From: Alphaproteobacteria bacterium
Lineage (GTDB): Bacteria; Pseudomonadota; Alphaproteobacteria; Rhodobacterales; Rhodobacteraceae
NCBI GenBank assembly: GCA_003331935.1
Contig: QOQE01000002.1
Location: forward strand, 1-64,000
Direction: 5' to 3'
DNA: 64,000 nucleotides
The position numbers were made by a program, and so were the translations under genes. The notes below the pieces were generated by a model, which was given only the letters and a program-made list of their open reading frames with translations, did no database searches and had not been told where the DNA came from. Below, in pieces: positions 18,071 to 27,016 of this stretch (positions are counted from its first letter, which is position 1; every line of letters begins with the position of its first letter).

Positions 18071-18794
18071 GAATCATTTTGGAGATAGCATTAAAAAAGT
18101 CATTGTTATAGGATCGACCGGCACAATAGGAGAAGCTGTATCAACACTTTTGCTTAACAGTGGTTTTTCTGTGATTGGTATAGGAAGAAAAGTTCCTTCT
18201 TTTGATAAAAAAAAGGAAAACTATATTCATCACATTCTAGATCTCCAAAATACTGACCTTCTAGAGGCGACGCTGTCTAATATTGTAAGGGACCATGAGG
18301 GGATTATTTGTTTGGTGCATTGTGCCGGGTTAGGAGAATTTTCTAATATAGAGAACCTTCCTATATCTAAAATAAAATCCATGTTAGATGTAAATTTACT
18401 TTCTGTTATTGTATCAGCGAAGGTTTTGTTACCTCATTTTAAGAAAATGGATAATGGAAAATTAATACTAATTGGCTCTGAAGCAGGCCTAAAGGGAGGA
18501 CAAAAAGGATCTGTTTATTCAGCTACAAAATTTGGTTTACGTGGATTTGCTCAATCAATTAGAGAAGAAACAGCAAAGAATAATATATTTGTGACAGTAA
18601 TAAATCCAGGGATGGTAAGAGGAAAGTTTTTTGATGATAAAAATTTTCGGCCTGGAAAAAGTGTAGATAATGCAATTGAGCCAAATGATATAGCAAAATT
18701 AGTAAATAACTTGCTAGATGAAGAGATAGGCATGGTTTTTGATGAAATAAATGTATCCCAAATGAAAAAAGTTATAGAGTTTAACAAAAATTAA
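18063..18794 (+). CDS. Short-chain dehydrogenase/reductase
   Basis: A classical SDR of about 243 residues. The cofactor loop is GSTGTIG near residues 17-23. Further motifs are HCAG, a catalytic serine in LIGSEAG and YSATK, with Y152 and K156 as catalytic residues. The NPGMVRGKF segment follows. The start is uncertain: GTG at 18063 gives a short overlap with the upstream stop, and GTG at 18039 is in the same frame. It is the fourth gene of the radical SAM cassette and is probably translated from the same message. The substrate is unknown. Confidence 0.85.
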   Translation: MAENHFGDSIKKVIVIGSTGTIGEAVSTLLLNSGFSVIGIGRKVPSFDKKKENYIHHILDLQNTDLLEATLSNIVRDHEGIICLVHCAGLGEFSNIENLPISKIKSMLDVNLLSVIVSAKVLLPHFKKMDNGKLILIGSEAGLKGGQKGSVYSATKFGLRGFAQSIREETAKNNIFVTVINPGMVRGKFFDDKNFRPGKSVDNAIEPNDIAKLVNNLLDEEIGMVFDEINVSQMKKVIEFNKN

Positions 18795-18805
18795 AGAGTC
18801 AAAAT

Positions 18806-20206
18806 ATGCGAAATGAGTTAATAGAAAAATATGCTTTTGAAGCAGTGGATTTAATTAGAAAAAAAGAAGTAAGCAGTTCCGAGCTTTTAAAAGCCTCACG
18901 AGATAGACATATAGAAGTTGACGAGCAAGTTAATGCATTACCTCACACTTTTTATGACATGGCTCTCACCAAAGCAAAAAATATCAATATTGATAGTGAA
19001 ATACCAAACGAAAAAAGCCTTTTAGGATTACCAATAGCAGTTAAGGATTATAACGATGTAGCAGGAGTTCCTACAACATTTGGCTCAAAAATTTTTTGTA
19101 ACAATATTCCGTCAAAATCAGACGCAACGATTGCCCGCTTAGAACAAAATGGTGCGCTACCTGTAGCTAAATCAAATGTTCCAGAATGGGCAGGGGGACA
19201 TACGTTTAATCCAGTTTATGGAGTTACAAAGAATCCTTTTGATAAAAATAAAATCGCAGGGGGTTCGTCTGGAGGTTCCTCAGTTGCCTTAGCTACAAAA
19301 CAGGTTTGGCTAGCCACGGGTAATGACTTAGGCGGAAGTCTTAGAACTCCTGCTAGTTTCAATAATATTGTTGGTTTGCGACCAAGCATAGGAGTTGTCC
19401 CGAGGGGCCTACGTTATAATAGATTTGATCCACTGTGGGTCGAAGGTCCTCTGGCAAGATGTGTTAAAGACATTGGTCTAATGCTTGATGCCATGGCTGG
19501 CTATTGCAAAACAGATCCATTATCTTTTGATCATACATGCAGTTCTTTTCTTGAAGCCGTTGATACTTTTGATTTGCCGGCAAAGGTAGCTGTTACAGAA
19601 GACTTAGGTCTGGTCCCCGTTGAACAAGAGGTGAGGAGTGTCTTTAGAACTGTAGTCCCCCACCTAAAGACTATTGGGTGTGAAGTAGGGAGTGATATAC
19701 CCGATTTTAACGGTGCGATAGAAAGCTTTCATACATTAAGGGGTTTATTAATGGCCTATATGTTGGGTGATCTTTACAAGAGTAAAAAAGATGAAATTCT
19801 GGTGGACATTGTAAAAAATATAGAGGTTGGTTTTAAAGTTTCGAATGACGAAATAATAACTGCAGAAAAAATCCGGCAGGACCTTTTTATAAAAATTGAT
19901 AGATTTTTTGAAGAGTACGATTTTTTGATCTGTCCAACATGTTCTGTTTTACCGTTCGATATTGAGACTCCCTTTGTAAAAGAAATAGACGGGGTCGCAT
20001 GTAAAACATATATTGATTGGTTCGCAATAACATTTGCACTGACCCTGACTTCGTGTCCAATTATTTCTCTTCCAGTTGGCTTTTCTAGTCATGGGTTACC
20101 TGTAGGAATTCAAATCGTGAGTAAGCCAAGACAGGAAGACAAACTTTTAGCCTTTGCAAAAGTTTTGGAAGAAAAGGTTTCCGTAAATAAAAGTAGTCCT
20201 ATTTAG
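18806..20206 (+). CDS. Amidase signature family protein
   Basis: A 466-residue amidase. The catalytic triad is visible as K80 (LPIAVKDYND), the cis-serine S154 in AGGSSGGS, and the nucleophile S178 in DLGGSLRTPA. The length and motif order match fatty-amide-hydrolase/GatA-like amidases. No signal peptide is seen. It lies 11 bases after the SDR gene and may be part of the same transcript, or only its tail. There is no GatB or GatC nearby, so it is not the tRNA amidotransferase subunit. The substrate is unknown. Confidence 0.87.
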   Translation: MRNELIEKYAFEAVDLIRKKEVSSSELLKASRDRHIEVDEQVNALPHTFYDMALTKAKNINIDSEIPNEKSLLGLPIAVKDYNDVAGVPTTFGSKIFCNNIPSKSDATIARLEQNGALPVAKSNVPEWAGGHTFNPVYGVTKNPFDKNKIAGGSSGGSSVALATKQVWLATGNDLGGSLRTPASFNNIVGLRPSIGVVPRGLRYNRFDPLWVEGPLARCVKDIGLMLDAMAGYCKTDPLSFDHTCSSFLEAVDTFDLPAKVAVTEDLGLVPVEQEVRSVFRTVVPHLKTIGCEVGSDIPDFNGAIESFHTLRGLLMAYMLGDLYKSKKDEILVDIVKNIEVGFKVSNDEIITAEKIRQDLFIKIDRFFEEYDFLICPTCSVLPFDIETPFVKEIDGVACKTYIDWFAITFALTLTSCPIISLPVGFSSHGLPVGIQIVSKPRQEDKLLAFAKVLEEKVSVNKSSPI

Positions 20207-20219
20207 ACACTTGTTAGAT

Positions 20220-21029
20220 TCATATAGGAAAAAAAGCGTTAGCGTTATTTAATCTAAACTTTGAAATAGCTCTTTTTCCATTATCAGATTTCAAGAAGGT
20301 AACAATTTTTTCAACTGCGCTAGTTTTAACGTTTTTACATTTCTTGGGGTTTACAGTTGTTACAGCGTAAGTATTTAAATCGTTATTATCATACCCAACT
20401 ATTTCTGAGTCTCCTTTGTTTTTAAAGGAATACCAAGTTGCTGTGTCAGTTATAGTAAATGCTCCAAGTTCATTTGCAATCATTAGAGTAGCTCCTTGCC
20501 CAGAGCCGGTTTCAAGATACCAGGTTTTCGAGAACTCTTCAGGGACAAGAGCTAGCTCTTTCCAAAGAGACAACTCCTTCATATGAGTCCCGGAATTATC
20601 GCCACGAGAAATGAATTTTTCTTTTTTATCATAAATTTTTTCCATTATTTCTCTTATTTCATGACCCCTAATATCTTTCTCTGTTTTAGCTTTTCTGGGC
20701 CCAACAATTACCCAGTTATTATACATAAACTCGAATCTTTTTAATCCATAGCCAGTTTTTAAAAACTCAATTTCTGCCTTTTTTGCATGAGTAATGAGAA
20801 CGTCTCCATCACAATTTTTCATATTTTTAATTGCCTGTCCTGTACCAACAGCGACAACCCTAATTTCAACACCAGTATAATGTTGTAAAATAGGAGCAAG
20901 GTACCGATAAAATCCAGAATTTTTTAATGAAGTAGAAGATTGAATAATAATATTATCAGCCAAAACATTGGAGCTTGATAAAGTTACAAAAACTGAGAGA
21001 AAAAGGATGCGCGAGAGTATATTTTTCAA
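20220..21029 (-). CDS. tupA: Tungstate-type ABC transporter substrate-binding protein
   Basis: A 269-residue periplasmic binding protein with a signal peptide at residues 1-24 (cleavage after VLA). The oxyanion site segment is SSTS at 31-34. VAVGTGQA at about 60-66 and SRGDNSGTH at 141-149 are characteristic of TupA/WtpA-like tungstate binders, as opposed to ModA. It captures tungstate, and possibly molybdate, in the periplasm and delivers it to TupB. The gene overlaps tupC by four bases. It ends 13 bases from the convergent amidase. Confidence 0.88.
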   Translation of the reverse strand: MKNILSRILFLSVFVTLSSSNVLADNIIIQSSTSLKNSGFYRYLAPILQHYTGVEIRVVAVGTGQAIKNMKNCDGDVLITHAKKAEIEFLKTGYGLKRFEFMYNNWVIVGPRKAKTEKDIRGHEIREIMEKIYDKKEKFISRGDNSGTHMKELSLWKELALVPEEFSKTWYLETGSGQGATLMIANELGAFTITDTATWYSFKNKGDSEIVGYDNNDLNTYAVTTVNPKKCKNVKTSAVEKIVTFLKSDNGKRAISKFRLNNANAFFPI

Positions 21030-21727
21030 TTTATTTTTCCCGATATGTACTTTTTTGCTTCCCTAGTTTTTGGATTTTCAAAGAAATTTTCAGCTGACGA
21101 ATGTTCGATTACTCTACCAGTGTGAATGAAAACAATTTCGTCTGCTAATCTACGAGCTTGATTTATATCATGAGTAACAAAGAATATTTTCCGAGATGAT
21201 CTTACTTTTTGAATAAGGTATTTTTCAATTAACGTAGTTGAATTAGGCTCAATATTGGCGGTCGGTTCATCTAATAATAAAATTTCAGGATCAGTAATTA
21301 TTGCTCGCGCCAGACATAATCTCTGTTTTTCACCAGCTGATAGAGTCAATGCGTTCTGATGCTCTTTTTTATCTAATCCCATGAGACTTAGTAGTTCTTT
21401 TGCCAGGGTACTTTTTTCAGATGTTATTTTTTCCAAAACAAATAACATGTTTTTTAGAACTGTTCTCCGTAGTATGACTGGTTCTTGAGATACGAAAGCG
21501 CGTGTTTTAATTGACAGATTCCCACCCTCAAAAGTTATGGATCCACTACATGGAGTCAAAAGTCCCGTTAATAGCTTTAAAAAAATTGTTTTACCTGCTC
21601 CATTAGCTCCGAGTAAAACTGTTATTCCATCTCTATTTAAAGAAAGATTGGTATTGTGTAAAAGGGTCTTTCCTTCAATATTAAAAGAAAGGTCATTTAT
21701 GGTAATTTGAGTATCTTCAAATGCCAT
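21026..21727 (-). CDS. tupC: Tungstate-type ABC transporter ATP-binding protein
   Basis: A 233-residue ABC ATPase. Walker A is GANGAGKT at 40-47, the signature is LSAGEKQR at 130-137, Walker B is LLLDEP at 151-156, and the switch histidine is in FVTHD. It powers oxyanion import with TupB. It overlaps tupB by one base and tupA by four, so the three genes form a coupled operon transcribed B-C-A. Specificity is inferred from tupA. Confidence 0.88.
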   Translation of the reverse strand: MAFEDTQITINDLSFNIEGKTLLHNTNLSLNRDGITVLLGANGAGKTIFLKLLTGLLTPCSGSITFEGGNLSIKTRAFVSQEPVILRRTVLKNMLFVLEKITSEKSTLAKELLSLMGLDKKEHQNALTLSAGEKQRLCLARAIITDPEILLLDEPTANIEPNSTTLIEKYLIQKVRSSRKIFFVTHDINQARRLADEIVFIHTGRVIEHSSAENFFENPKTREAKKYISGKIN

Positions 21728-22440
21728 TAAATGCTACTCCCAGGAGTTTTGAGATATTTTCCTCGCAAAAACAAAATGAAACCATTTAGTACTATTGCGG
21801 TGGCTAACAAAATAATTCCTAAACCCAAAGCTAAATCAAGATTGCCCTTTGAGGTTTCTAGTGCAATAGCGGTAGTCATGACTCGAGTAATATGATCTAT
21901 GTTTCCTCCTACAATTATGATTGCTCCAACCTCAGAAATAGAGCGGCCAATACCAGCAAGTATTACAGTTGTAAGTTCAAACCTGCTGTCAACAATATAA
22001 GCTATTACTGATTTTAACTTTGCTACTCTGTATGAACGGAAAAACTCATGATAACGGGTATGTAAGCTTTCAATTATTTGAAATGTTAGACAACACACTA
22101 TTGGTAAAATAAGGATTACCTGAGCAATTATCATTACTGTTGGTGAGTAAAGGAGCCCCATCCAACCTAACGACCCTGAACGAGAAAATATTAAATATAC
22201 AAATAAGCCAACAACTACGGGAGGTAAGCCCATCATTCCAAAAAGGATGGAAACAACAGTATTCCTAAATTTAAAATGTGTGCTTGCTAAAAATGCTCCA
22301 AGAGGTATTCCAAGTATGCTTGAAATTAGTACAGCATAGAATGTTATCCTGAACGATAGAAGTATTATCTCCAGTAATTCAGCATCTAGAAATAAAATTA
22401 GACCGAGAGAACTAACGAAAGCTTCTGATATATCGTTCAC
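21727..22440 (-). CDS. tupB: Tungstate-type ABC transporter permease
   Basis: A 237-residue inner-membrane permease with about five or six hydrophobic segments. The ATPase-coupling loop near residues 165-185 (GIGRSISEVGAIIIVGGN) is typical of TupB/ModB-like permeases. Residues near MGLPPVVVGLFVYL match the conserved TupB region. It heads the tup operon and begins three bases after the stop of no co-directional gene on its own side: the preceding acyl-CoA dehydrogenase gene ends there. Read-through from that operon is therefore possible. Confidence 0.87.
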   Translation of the reverse strand: MNDISEAFVSSLGLILFLDAELLEIILLSFRITFYAVLISSILGIPLGAFLASTHFKFRNTVVSILFGMMGLPPVVVGLFVYLIFSRSGSLGWMGLLYSPTVMIIAQVILILPIVCCLTFQIIESLHTRYHEFFRSYRVAKLKSVIAYIVDSRFELTTVILAGIGRSISEVGAIIIVGGNIDHITRVMTTAIALETSKGNLDLALGLGIILLATAIVLNGFILFLRGKYLKTPGSSI

Positions 22441-22443
22441 GTT

Positions 22444-23565
22444 TTATAGCGATATGTATTTTTGTAAGTGAAAGTCTTCATCTCCAAATTCATGATCAAT
22501 TAAGACCAATCTCTTTGCGTAATGACCAAGGTCATATTCCCAAGTCATTCCCATTCCACCATGCAACTGAATACTTTCCTCTGCTACCATAGTTCCTATT
22601 TTTCCAATTGAAAATTTCGCTGCAGAAATTGTTTTTTCTCTTTCTGTTTCGTCGTCAAAATAAATTGTAGCATTGATAACTGAAGAACGAGCCTGCTCTA
22701 TTTCGACTAATAACTGTGCCATTCTATGTTGAATAGCTTGGAACTTACCTATAGGTACGCCAAATTGCTTTCTGGTTTTAAGATATTCAAGAGTTAATTC
22801 CTTTATTCTTTCCATAATTCCGAGGGCCTCGGAACAAATTGCAAGTATACCAGTATCTATAGCATGAGAGACTATTGAATAGCTCATTCCAAGTTCACCA
22901 ACGAGTTCTTCTGAAGAGATACCTACATTTGTAAAAGTCAAATCAGACACTCGGCCCCCATCTATAGTAGCGAAGCTATCAATTTTTATACCTTCTCTAT
23001 CAGTTGGAATGCAAGCAATTGAAATACCTTCTTCGCTAGAAGCATCCCCAGTATTTCTACAGGTCACCAAAAAGTGTGTTGCCTCAGCTGCATGCTTTAT
23101 CATTCTCTTCGCTCCTGAAATCTTGTAACTCCCATCAGTCTCTACTGATAGTTTCGTTTCTACAAAACTTTTCGCGTACTCTGTATCGGTCTCGCTGTGG
23201 GCTAAGATAGGTAAACACTCGTTTTCAAGAATCTTTTTAACAAGCGATTTTTGAACATCATTACCTCTTGATAATACTTTGGCAGCAAGTATCCCGACCT
23301 CTAGAAAAGGCTCTACGACAAGACCTCTTCCTAAAGCTTCAAAAACGGTTGAAATATCTAGTGCTGTGCCCCCAAACCCATCTAATTCTGGGTCTATAAG
23401 AGATTCAAGAATTCCAAGATCTCTCATGGCTTCCCAAGCTTTTTTTGAGTACCCAAGGTCAGAATGCGCTGCGATATTGCGATCAGAAAGACTATATTCG
23501 TTTTCGAAATATTTCTTAAGAGTATCGAATAGAATTTGTCTCTCGGGACTCGGTTTGAAATCCAT
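22444..23565 (-). CDS. Acyl-CoA dehydrogenase (PimD-like small partner)
   Basis: A 373-residue acyl-CoA dehydrogenase-family flavoprotein. The C-terminal IQLHGGMGMTWEYDLGHYAKR region is the family FAD/substrate signature, and TRKQFGVPIGKFQAIQHRMA is the second one. The N-terminal half is more divergent, as in the PimD-type partner of a two-gene dehydrogenase. It follows the larger dehydrogenase gene by 13 bases. Together with the multifunctional FadJ-like protein upstream, the order matches pimF-pimC-pimD of Rhodopseudomonas, which degrades dicarboxylic acids such as pimelate. The substrate is inferred only from that resemblance. Confidence 0.85.
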   Translation of the reverse strand: MDFKPSPERQILFDTLKKYFENEYSLSDRNIAAHSDLGYSKKAWEAMRDLGILESLIDPELDGFGGTALDISTVFEALGRGLVVEPFLEVGILAAKVLSRGNDVQKSLVKKILENECLPILAHSETDTEYAKSFVETKLSVETDGSYKISGAKRMIKHAAEATHFLVTCRNTGDASSEEGISIACIPTDREGIKIDSFATIDGGRVSDLTFTNVGISSEELVGELGMSYSIVSHAIDTGILAICSEALGIMERIKELTLEYLKTRKQFGVPIGKFQAIQHRMAQLLVEIEQARSSVINATIYFDDETEREKTISAAKFSIGKIGTMVAEESIQLHGGMGMTWEYDLGHYAKRLVLIDHEFGDEDFHLQKYISL

Positions 23566-23578
23566 TAGTTTCTCTTTC

Positions 23579-24775
23579 CTATAAATTGAGCATTAGTTTT
23601 GAAATGATATTCTTTTGGATTTCGTTTGACCCTGCATATATTGATTTTTTTCGATGATTGAAATACTTTCCTGACGCGTACGCAGCAGCCTTAGGAAAAA
23701 CTTCTGCTCCGTTGTAACCTACAGAAAGTGCATCTGGTTCATTAACAAAAGCTCGTTTCCCAAGTGATTTTCTCGTTAGATTATCTATATCTTGCTCTAT
23801 CTCTGAACCTAAAATCTTTATTATGGAGCTCTCTGCCCCAGGTGCCTCACCATTTTCTACAGAAGCCAGTGTCCTTAAATTTGTTATTTCTAGATTTTGC
23901 AGATCAATTTCTATCTGTGCTAATCTGGATGCGAACATTGGGTCGTTAGACAATGGTTGCTCATTCTTTTTTGCGTCATCTGCCAACTTCTTCAGCTTTT
24001 GGATCTTTCGTTTTGACACTGCAACATTTGCATTGCCAGTTCTTTCATGAGTCAGTAAATATTTGGCATAGGTCCACCCTTTATTTTCTTCCCCTACAAG
24101 GTTTTTTGCCGGAACCTTTACGTCAGAAAAAAATATTTCGTTAACCTCATGACTACCATCTAATGTAATAATAGGTCTCACTTCGATTCCGGGAGAGTTC
24201 ATGTCAATCAGAATAAATGAGATTCCCTCTTGTGGTTTTCCCTCGTTTGAGGTTCTAACTAAGCAAAAGATCATATTGGCGTGTTGTGCAAATGTCGTCC
24301 AAGTTTTTTGACCATTTACGATGTAATGGTCACCATCTCTCACTGCACTTGTCTTTAAAGATGCTAAGTCTGAACCAGAGCCAGGCTCAGAGTATCCTTG
24401 GCACCACCAGTCTTCACCTGTCAGCATTCTAGGCAGCCAATAATCTCTTTGTTCTTGCGAACCAAATTTCATTAAAACTGGTGCGAGCATGCCTACTCCA
24501 AATGGTACAATTCGAGGCGCTCCTGCAGAACCACACTCTTCTTCAAAAATGAATTTTTCAACAACATCCCATTCTTGGCCACCATATTGTTTTGGCCATG
24601 TGCCTGCTAGCCAACCTCTTTCATTCAGCTTTTGATGCCACCTTTCAGAGTCCTCTTTAGTGATAGGTATACCATTTTTAACCTTTTCAACTACTTGGGG
24701 TTCTAAGTTGTCGTTCAAAAAACTACGTACTTCAATTTGAAAGTTCTCTTGTTCTTTAGTAAAATTTAAGTCCAT
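23579..24775 (-). CDS. Acyl-CoA dehydrogenase (PimC-like large partner)
   Basis: A 398-residue acyl-CoA dehydrogenase. The motifs WWCQGYSEPGSGSDLASLKT and GQKTWTTFAQHA are the FAD-binding acyl-CoA dehydrogenase signature, and the C-terminus has KKSIYAGSNEIQKNIISK. The ATG at 24775 is preferred over an in-frame TTG at 24787 because GGAG of the ribosome site lies between them. The gene lies between the FadJ-like gene and the smaller dehydrogenase. The two dehydrogenases probably form a heteromeric enzyme acting on medium-chain or dicarboxyl-CoA substrates. Confidence 0.88.
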   Translation of the reverse strand: MDLNFTKEQENFQIEVRSFLNDNLEPQVVEKVKNGIPITKEDSERWHQKLNERGWLAGTWPKQYGGQEWDVVEKFIFEEECGSAGAPRIVPFGVGMLAPVLMKFGSQEQRDYWLPRMLTGEDWWCQGYSEPGSGSDLASLKTSAVRDGDHYIVNGQKTWTTFAQHANMIFCLVRTSNEGKPQEGISFILIDMNSPGIEVRPIITLDGSHEVNEIFFSDVKVPAKNLVGEENKGWTYAKYLLTHERTGNANVAVSKRKIQKLKKLADDAKKNEQPLSNDPMFASRLAQIEIDLQNLEITNLRTLASVENGEAPGAESSIIKILGSEIEQDIDNLTRKSLGKRAFVNEPDALSVGYNGAEVFPKAAAYASGKYFNHRKKSIYAGSNEIQKNIISKLMLNL

Positions 24776-24787
24776 TTTTTTCTCCAA

Positions 24788-26884
24788 TTAGTTCAAGCTG
24801 TTAAAATCCTTACCTTCGTCTACAAGCTTTACAATTAGTTCTGCCGGCTTCCAAAAGTAAGGGTCTTCTTTTTCAAATTCTTTTAAATCATTAAGTATAT
24901 TTTCAATGCCATAAGTGTCTGCGTACCTCATTGGTCCTCCCATATGTCTTGGGAACCCATATCCGAATAGTTTAGTTACATCTATGTCGGATGGTCTCAA
25001 GGCCATCTTTTCTTCTAAAACTTTGGCACCCTCGTTAACCATTGCTGCAAAGTACCGCCTTCTTATTTCATCAGAGGATAGGCTCTTAGCTTCTATGCCC
25101 TTAACCTTTCTTTCTTCTTGGATAATCGACAGAACTTCAGCGTCTTCTTCGCCTCTTCGTGCCCCAGGAGTGTATTTATAGTAACCACGTCCAGTTTTTT
25201 GTCCAAACCAACCCTTTTCGCAAATACGGTCAGCAATAGAAACATATCGTTCCTCATTAGATCTAAATGCAGCTTTGCGTTTTCGATCGGCCCATCCTAT
25301 GTCTCCACCTGCCAGGTCAAACATTTGAAATGGTCCCATAGGATAGCCAAATTCTACTATCGCTTTATCTATATCATATGGTGAGGTACCATCTTCCATC
25401 ATGTAGTTTGCTGCCTTTGCATAATTTTCGAGCACACGGTTCCCAATAAACCCATCACAATTCCCTGCCCGGACTGGCACCTTCTTAAGAATTTTTGCTA
25501 GTTGAAAACCAGTAGCCACAACATCATCTTTCACATTAGTTGGAACAACTATCTCTAAAAGACGCATAATGTTTGCTGGAGAAAAGAAATGAAGACCAAT
25601 CACATCACCAACTCTCTCTGTCGCCGAGGCAATTTTGTCGATATCTAAATATGAGGTGTTTGATGCCAACACGGCTCCTTCTTTTGCAATATCATTAAGT
25701 TGTGAAAAGACTCCTTTCTTCACATCAAGTTCTTCAAATACAGCTTCAATTATCATGTCCTTATCCGAGAGGTCTTTTAGATAGGTTGATGTGGAGTAGT
25801 TAGATAAAATCTTATCCGCTTTCTCTTGGGACAATCTCCCTTTCTCTACGTCACGCCTATACACCTTTTTTACATTCTCAATGCCTCGCTCAAGACTTTC
25901 TTGATCCCTTTCTACCATAGTAACAGGTAGACCTGCGTTGAGTGCAGCGATCGTGATACCTGATCCCATAGTACCCCCACCAATAACACCTAGTTTCGAT
26001 ATAGGTCGGGGTTTTGCACCTCGTTCTAACTCAGGGATTTTGTTGCTCTTTCTTTCAGCAAAAAAGGCGTGGATAAGGCTTTTACTCTGTTCGCTATCCA
26101 TTAACCCCTGAAAGGTCTTTTGCTCGAAGTTCATGCCACCTGCATAATCGAGCAATACTGCTTGCTCTACACAGTCAATAATTTTCTGTGGAGCATTTAG
26201 GTGAGGACTATTTTTTTTCCACTTTGCCCTTTCTTGTGCAATTACTTCTAAGTTCTCGGAATTGTTCTCAACTCTTTCTTCACTTTTACTAACTCTTTTT
26301 AAAGGGGTAGCATTTTCAATGACTTTTTTTGCGAAAGCAATAGCACCGCTCTTGAGGTCATCAACGATTTCGTCAATTGCACCAATTGCGAGTGCTTTTT
26401 CTGCTTTAACAGGTTTCCCTGTTGTCATGATATCTATTGCACTTTTTACTCCCACTAACCTAGGCGTTCTTTGCGTTCCAGCAGAGCCTGGTAGCAAGCC
26501 TAAATGTACCTCTGGAAGTCCAATTGAAGCCTCTTTCGTCGCTATTCTAAAGTGTGTTGATAAAGCTATCTCAAAAGCACCGCCCAGAGCGAACCCGTGT
26601 ATTGCAGCAATTACGGGTTTCTCGCTTTGTTCAATTAAGTCGCAAACATCAGGTAAATGGGGCTCTACGGCAGGCAGATGAAATTCAGAAATATCAGCAC
26701 CTGCTGAAAATACATTACCATCACCGTGGATAACAATCGCCTTTATCGAATTATCACTCAATGCTTCTTCAACACCTTTCCTTAAACCAGCTCTTACACC
26801 TCGGCTTAAAGCGTTCATAGGGGCATTAGAGAGAGCTATAAAAGCTATTTCATTTTCTTTTGATAAATGCGCTGTTTTTGTCAT
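24788..26884 (-). CDS. Bifunctional enoyl-CoA hydratase / 3-hydroxyacyl-CoA dehydrogenase
   Basis: A 698-residue FadB/FadJ/PimF-type multifunctional enzyme. The N-terminal crotonase domain (about 1-190) has the oxyanion loop FSAGADISEF and HGFALGGAFE. The NAD-binding domain starts near residue 295 with LGVIGGGTMGSGIT. The helical C-terminal domains contain FGYPMGPFQMFDLAGGD and FGYGFPRHMGGP. It catalyses two successive beta-oxidation steps in the cytoplasm. It heads the minus-strand operon with the two acyl-CoA dehydrogenases. No thiolase or CoA ligase is in this operon. Confidence 0.92.
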   Translation of the reverse strand: MTKTAHLSKENEIAFIALSNAPMNALSRGVRAGLRKGVEEALSDNSIKAIVIHGDGNVFSAGADISEFHLPAVEPHLPDVCDLIEQSEKPVIAAIHGFALGGAFEIALSTHFRIATKEASIGLPEVHLGLLPGSAGTQRTPRLVGVKSAIDIMTTGKPVKAEKALAIGAIDEIVDDLKSGAIAFAKKVIENATPLKRVSKSEERVENNSENLEVIAQERAKWKKNSPHLNAPQKIIDCVEQAVLLDYAGGMNFEQKTFQGLMDSEQSKSLIHAFFAERKSNKIPELERGAKPRPISKLGVIGGGTMGSGITIAALNAGLPVTMVERDQESLERGIENVKKVYRRDVEKGRLSQEKADKILSNYSTSTYLKDLSDKDMIIEAVFEELDVKKGVFSQLNDIAKEGAVLASNTSYLDIDKIASATERVGDVIGLHFFSPANIMRLLEIVVPTNVKDDVVATGFQLAKILKKVPVRAGNCDGFIGNRVLENYAKAANYMMEDGTSPYDIDKAIVEFGYPMGPFQMFDLAGGDIGWADRKRKAAFRSNEERYVSIADRICEKGWFGQKTGRGYYKYTPGARRGEEDAEVLSIIQEERKVKGIEAKSLSSDEIRRRYFAAMVNEGAKVLEEKMALRPSDIDVTKLFGYGFPRHMGGPMRYADTYGIENILNDLKEFEKEDPYFWKPAELIVKLVDEGKDFNSLN

Positions 26885-27016
26885 TATTATCCCCCTGACG
26901 ATATTACACTCATATAGAATAGTGTTGAAAAATAAGAAATCTAGTGAAATGATACATCTGGTAAGTCTCTAGTCAAGAGATTGGAAGAATTATTAAAGTC
27001 AATTAGGGAGAGTATT

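Noticed and set aside
15411-18794. Cassette considered as a hopanoid side-chain pathway (HpnH, HpnG, HpnI)
   Set aside because: The radical SAM protein has SPL-type spacing and the later donor cysteine, not HpnH features, and no squalene-hopene cyclase or other hpn gene is nearby.
26966-26980. Small inverted repeat TCTCT-AGTCA-AGAGA between the FadJ-like and quinone oxidoreductase genes, possibly a repressor site
   Set aside because: The arms are only five bases, no second copy was found near the other fatty-acid genes, and no regulator gene is adjacent.
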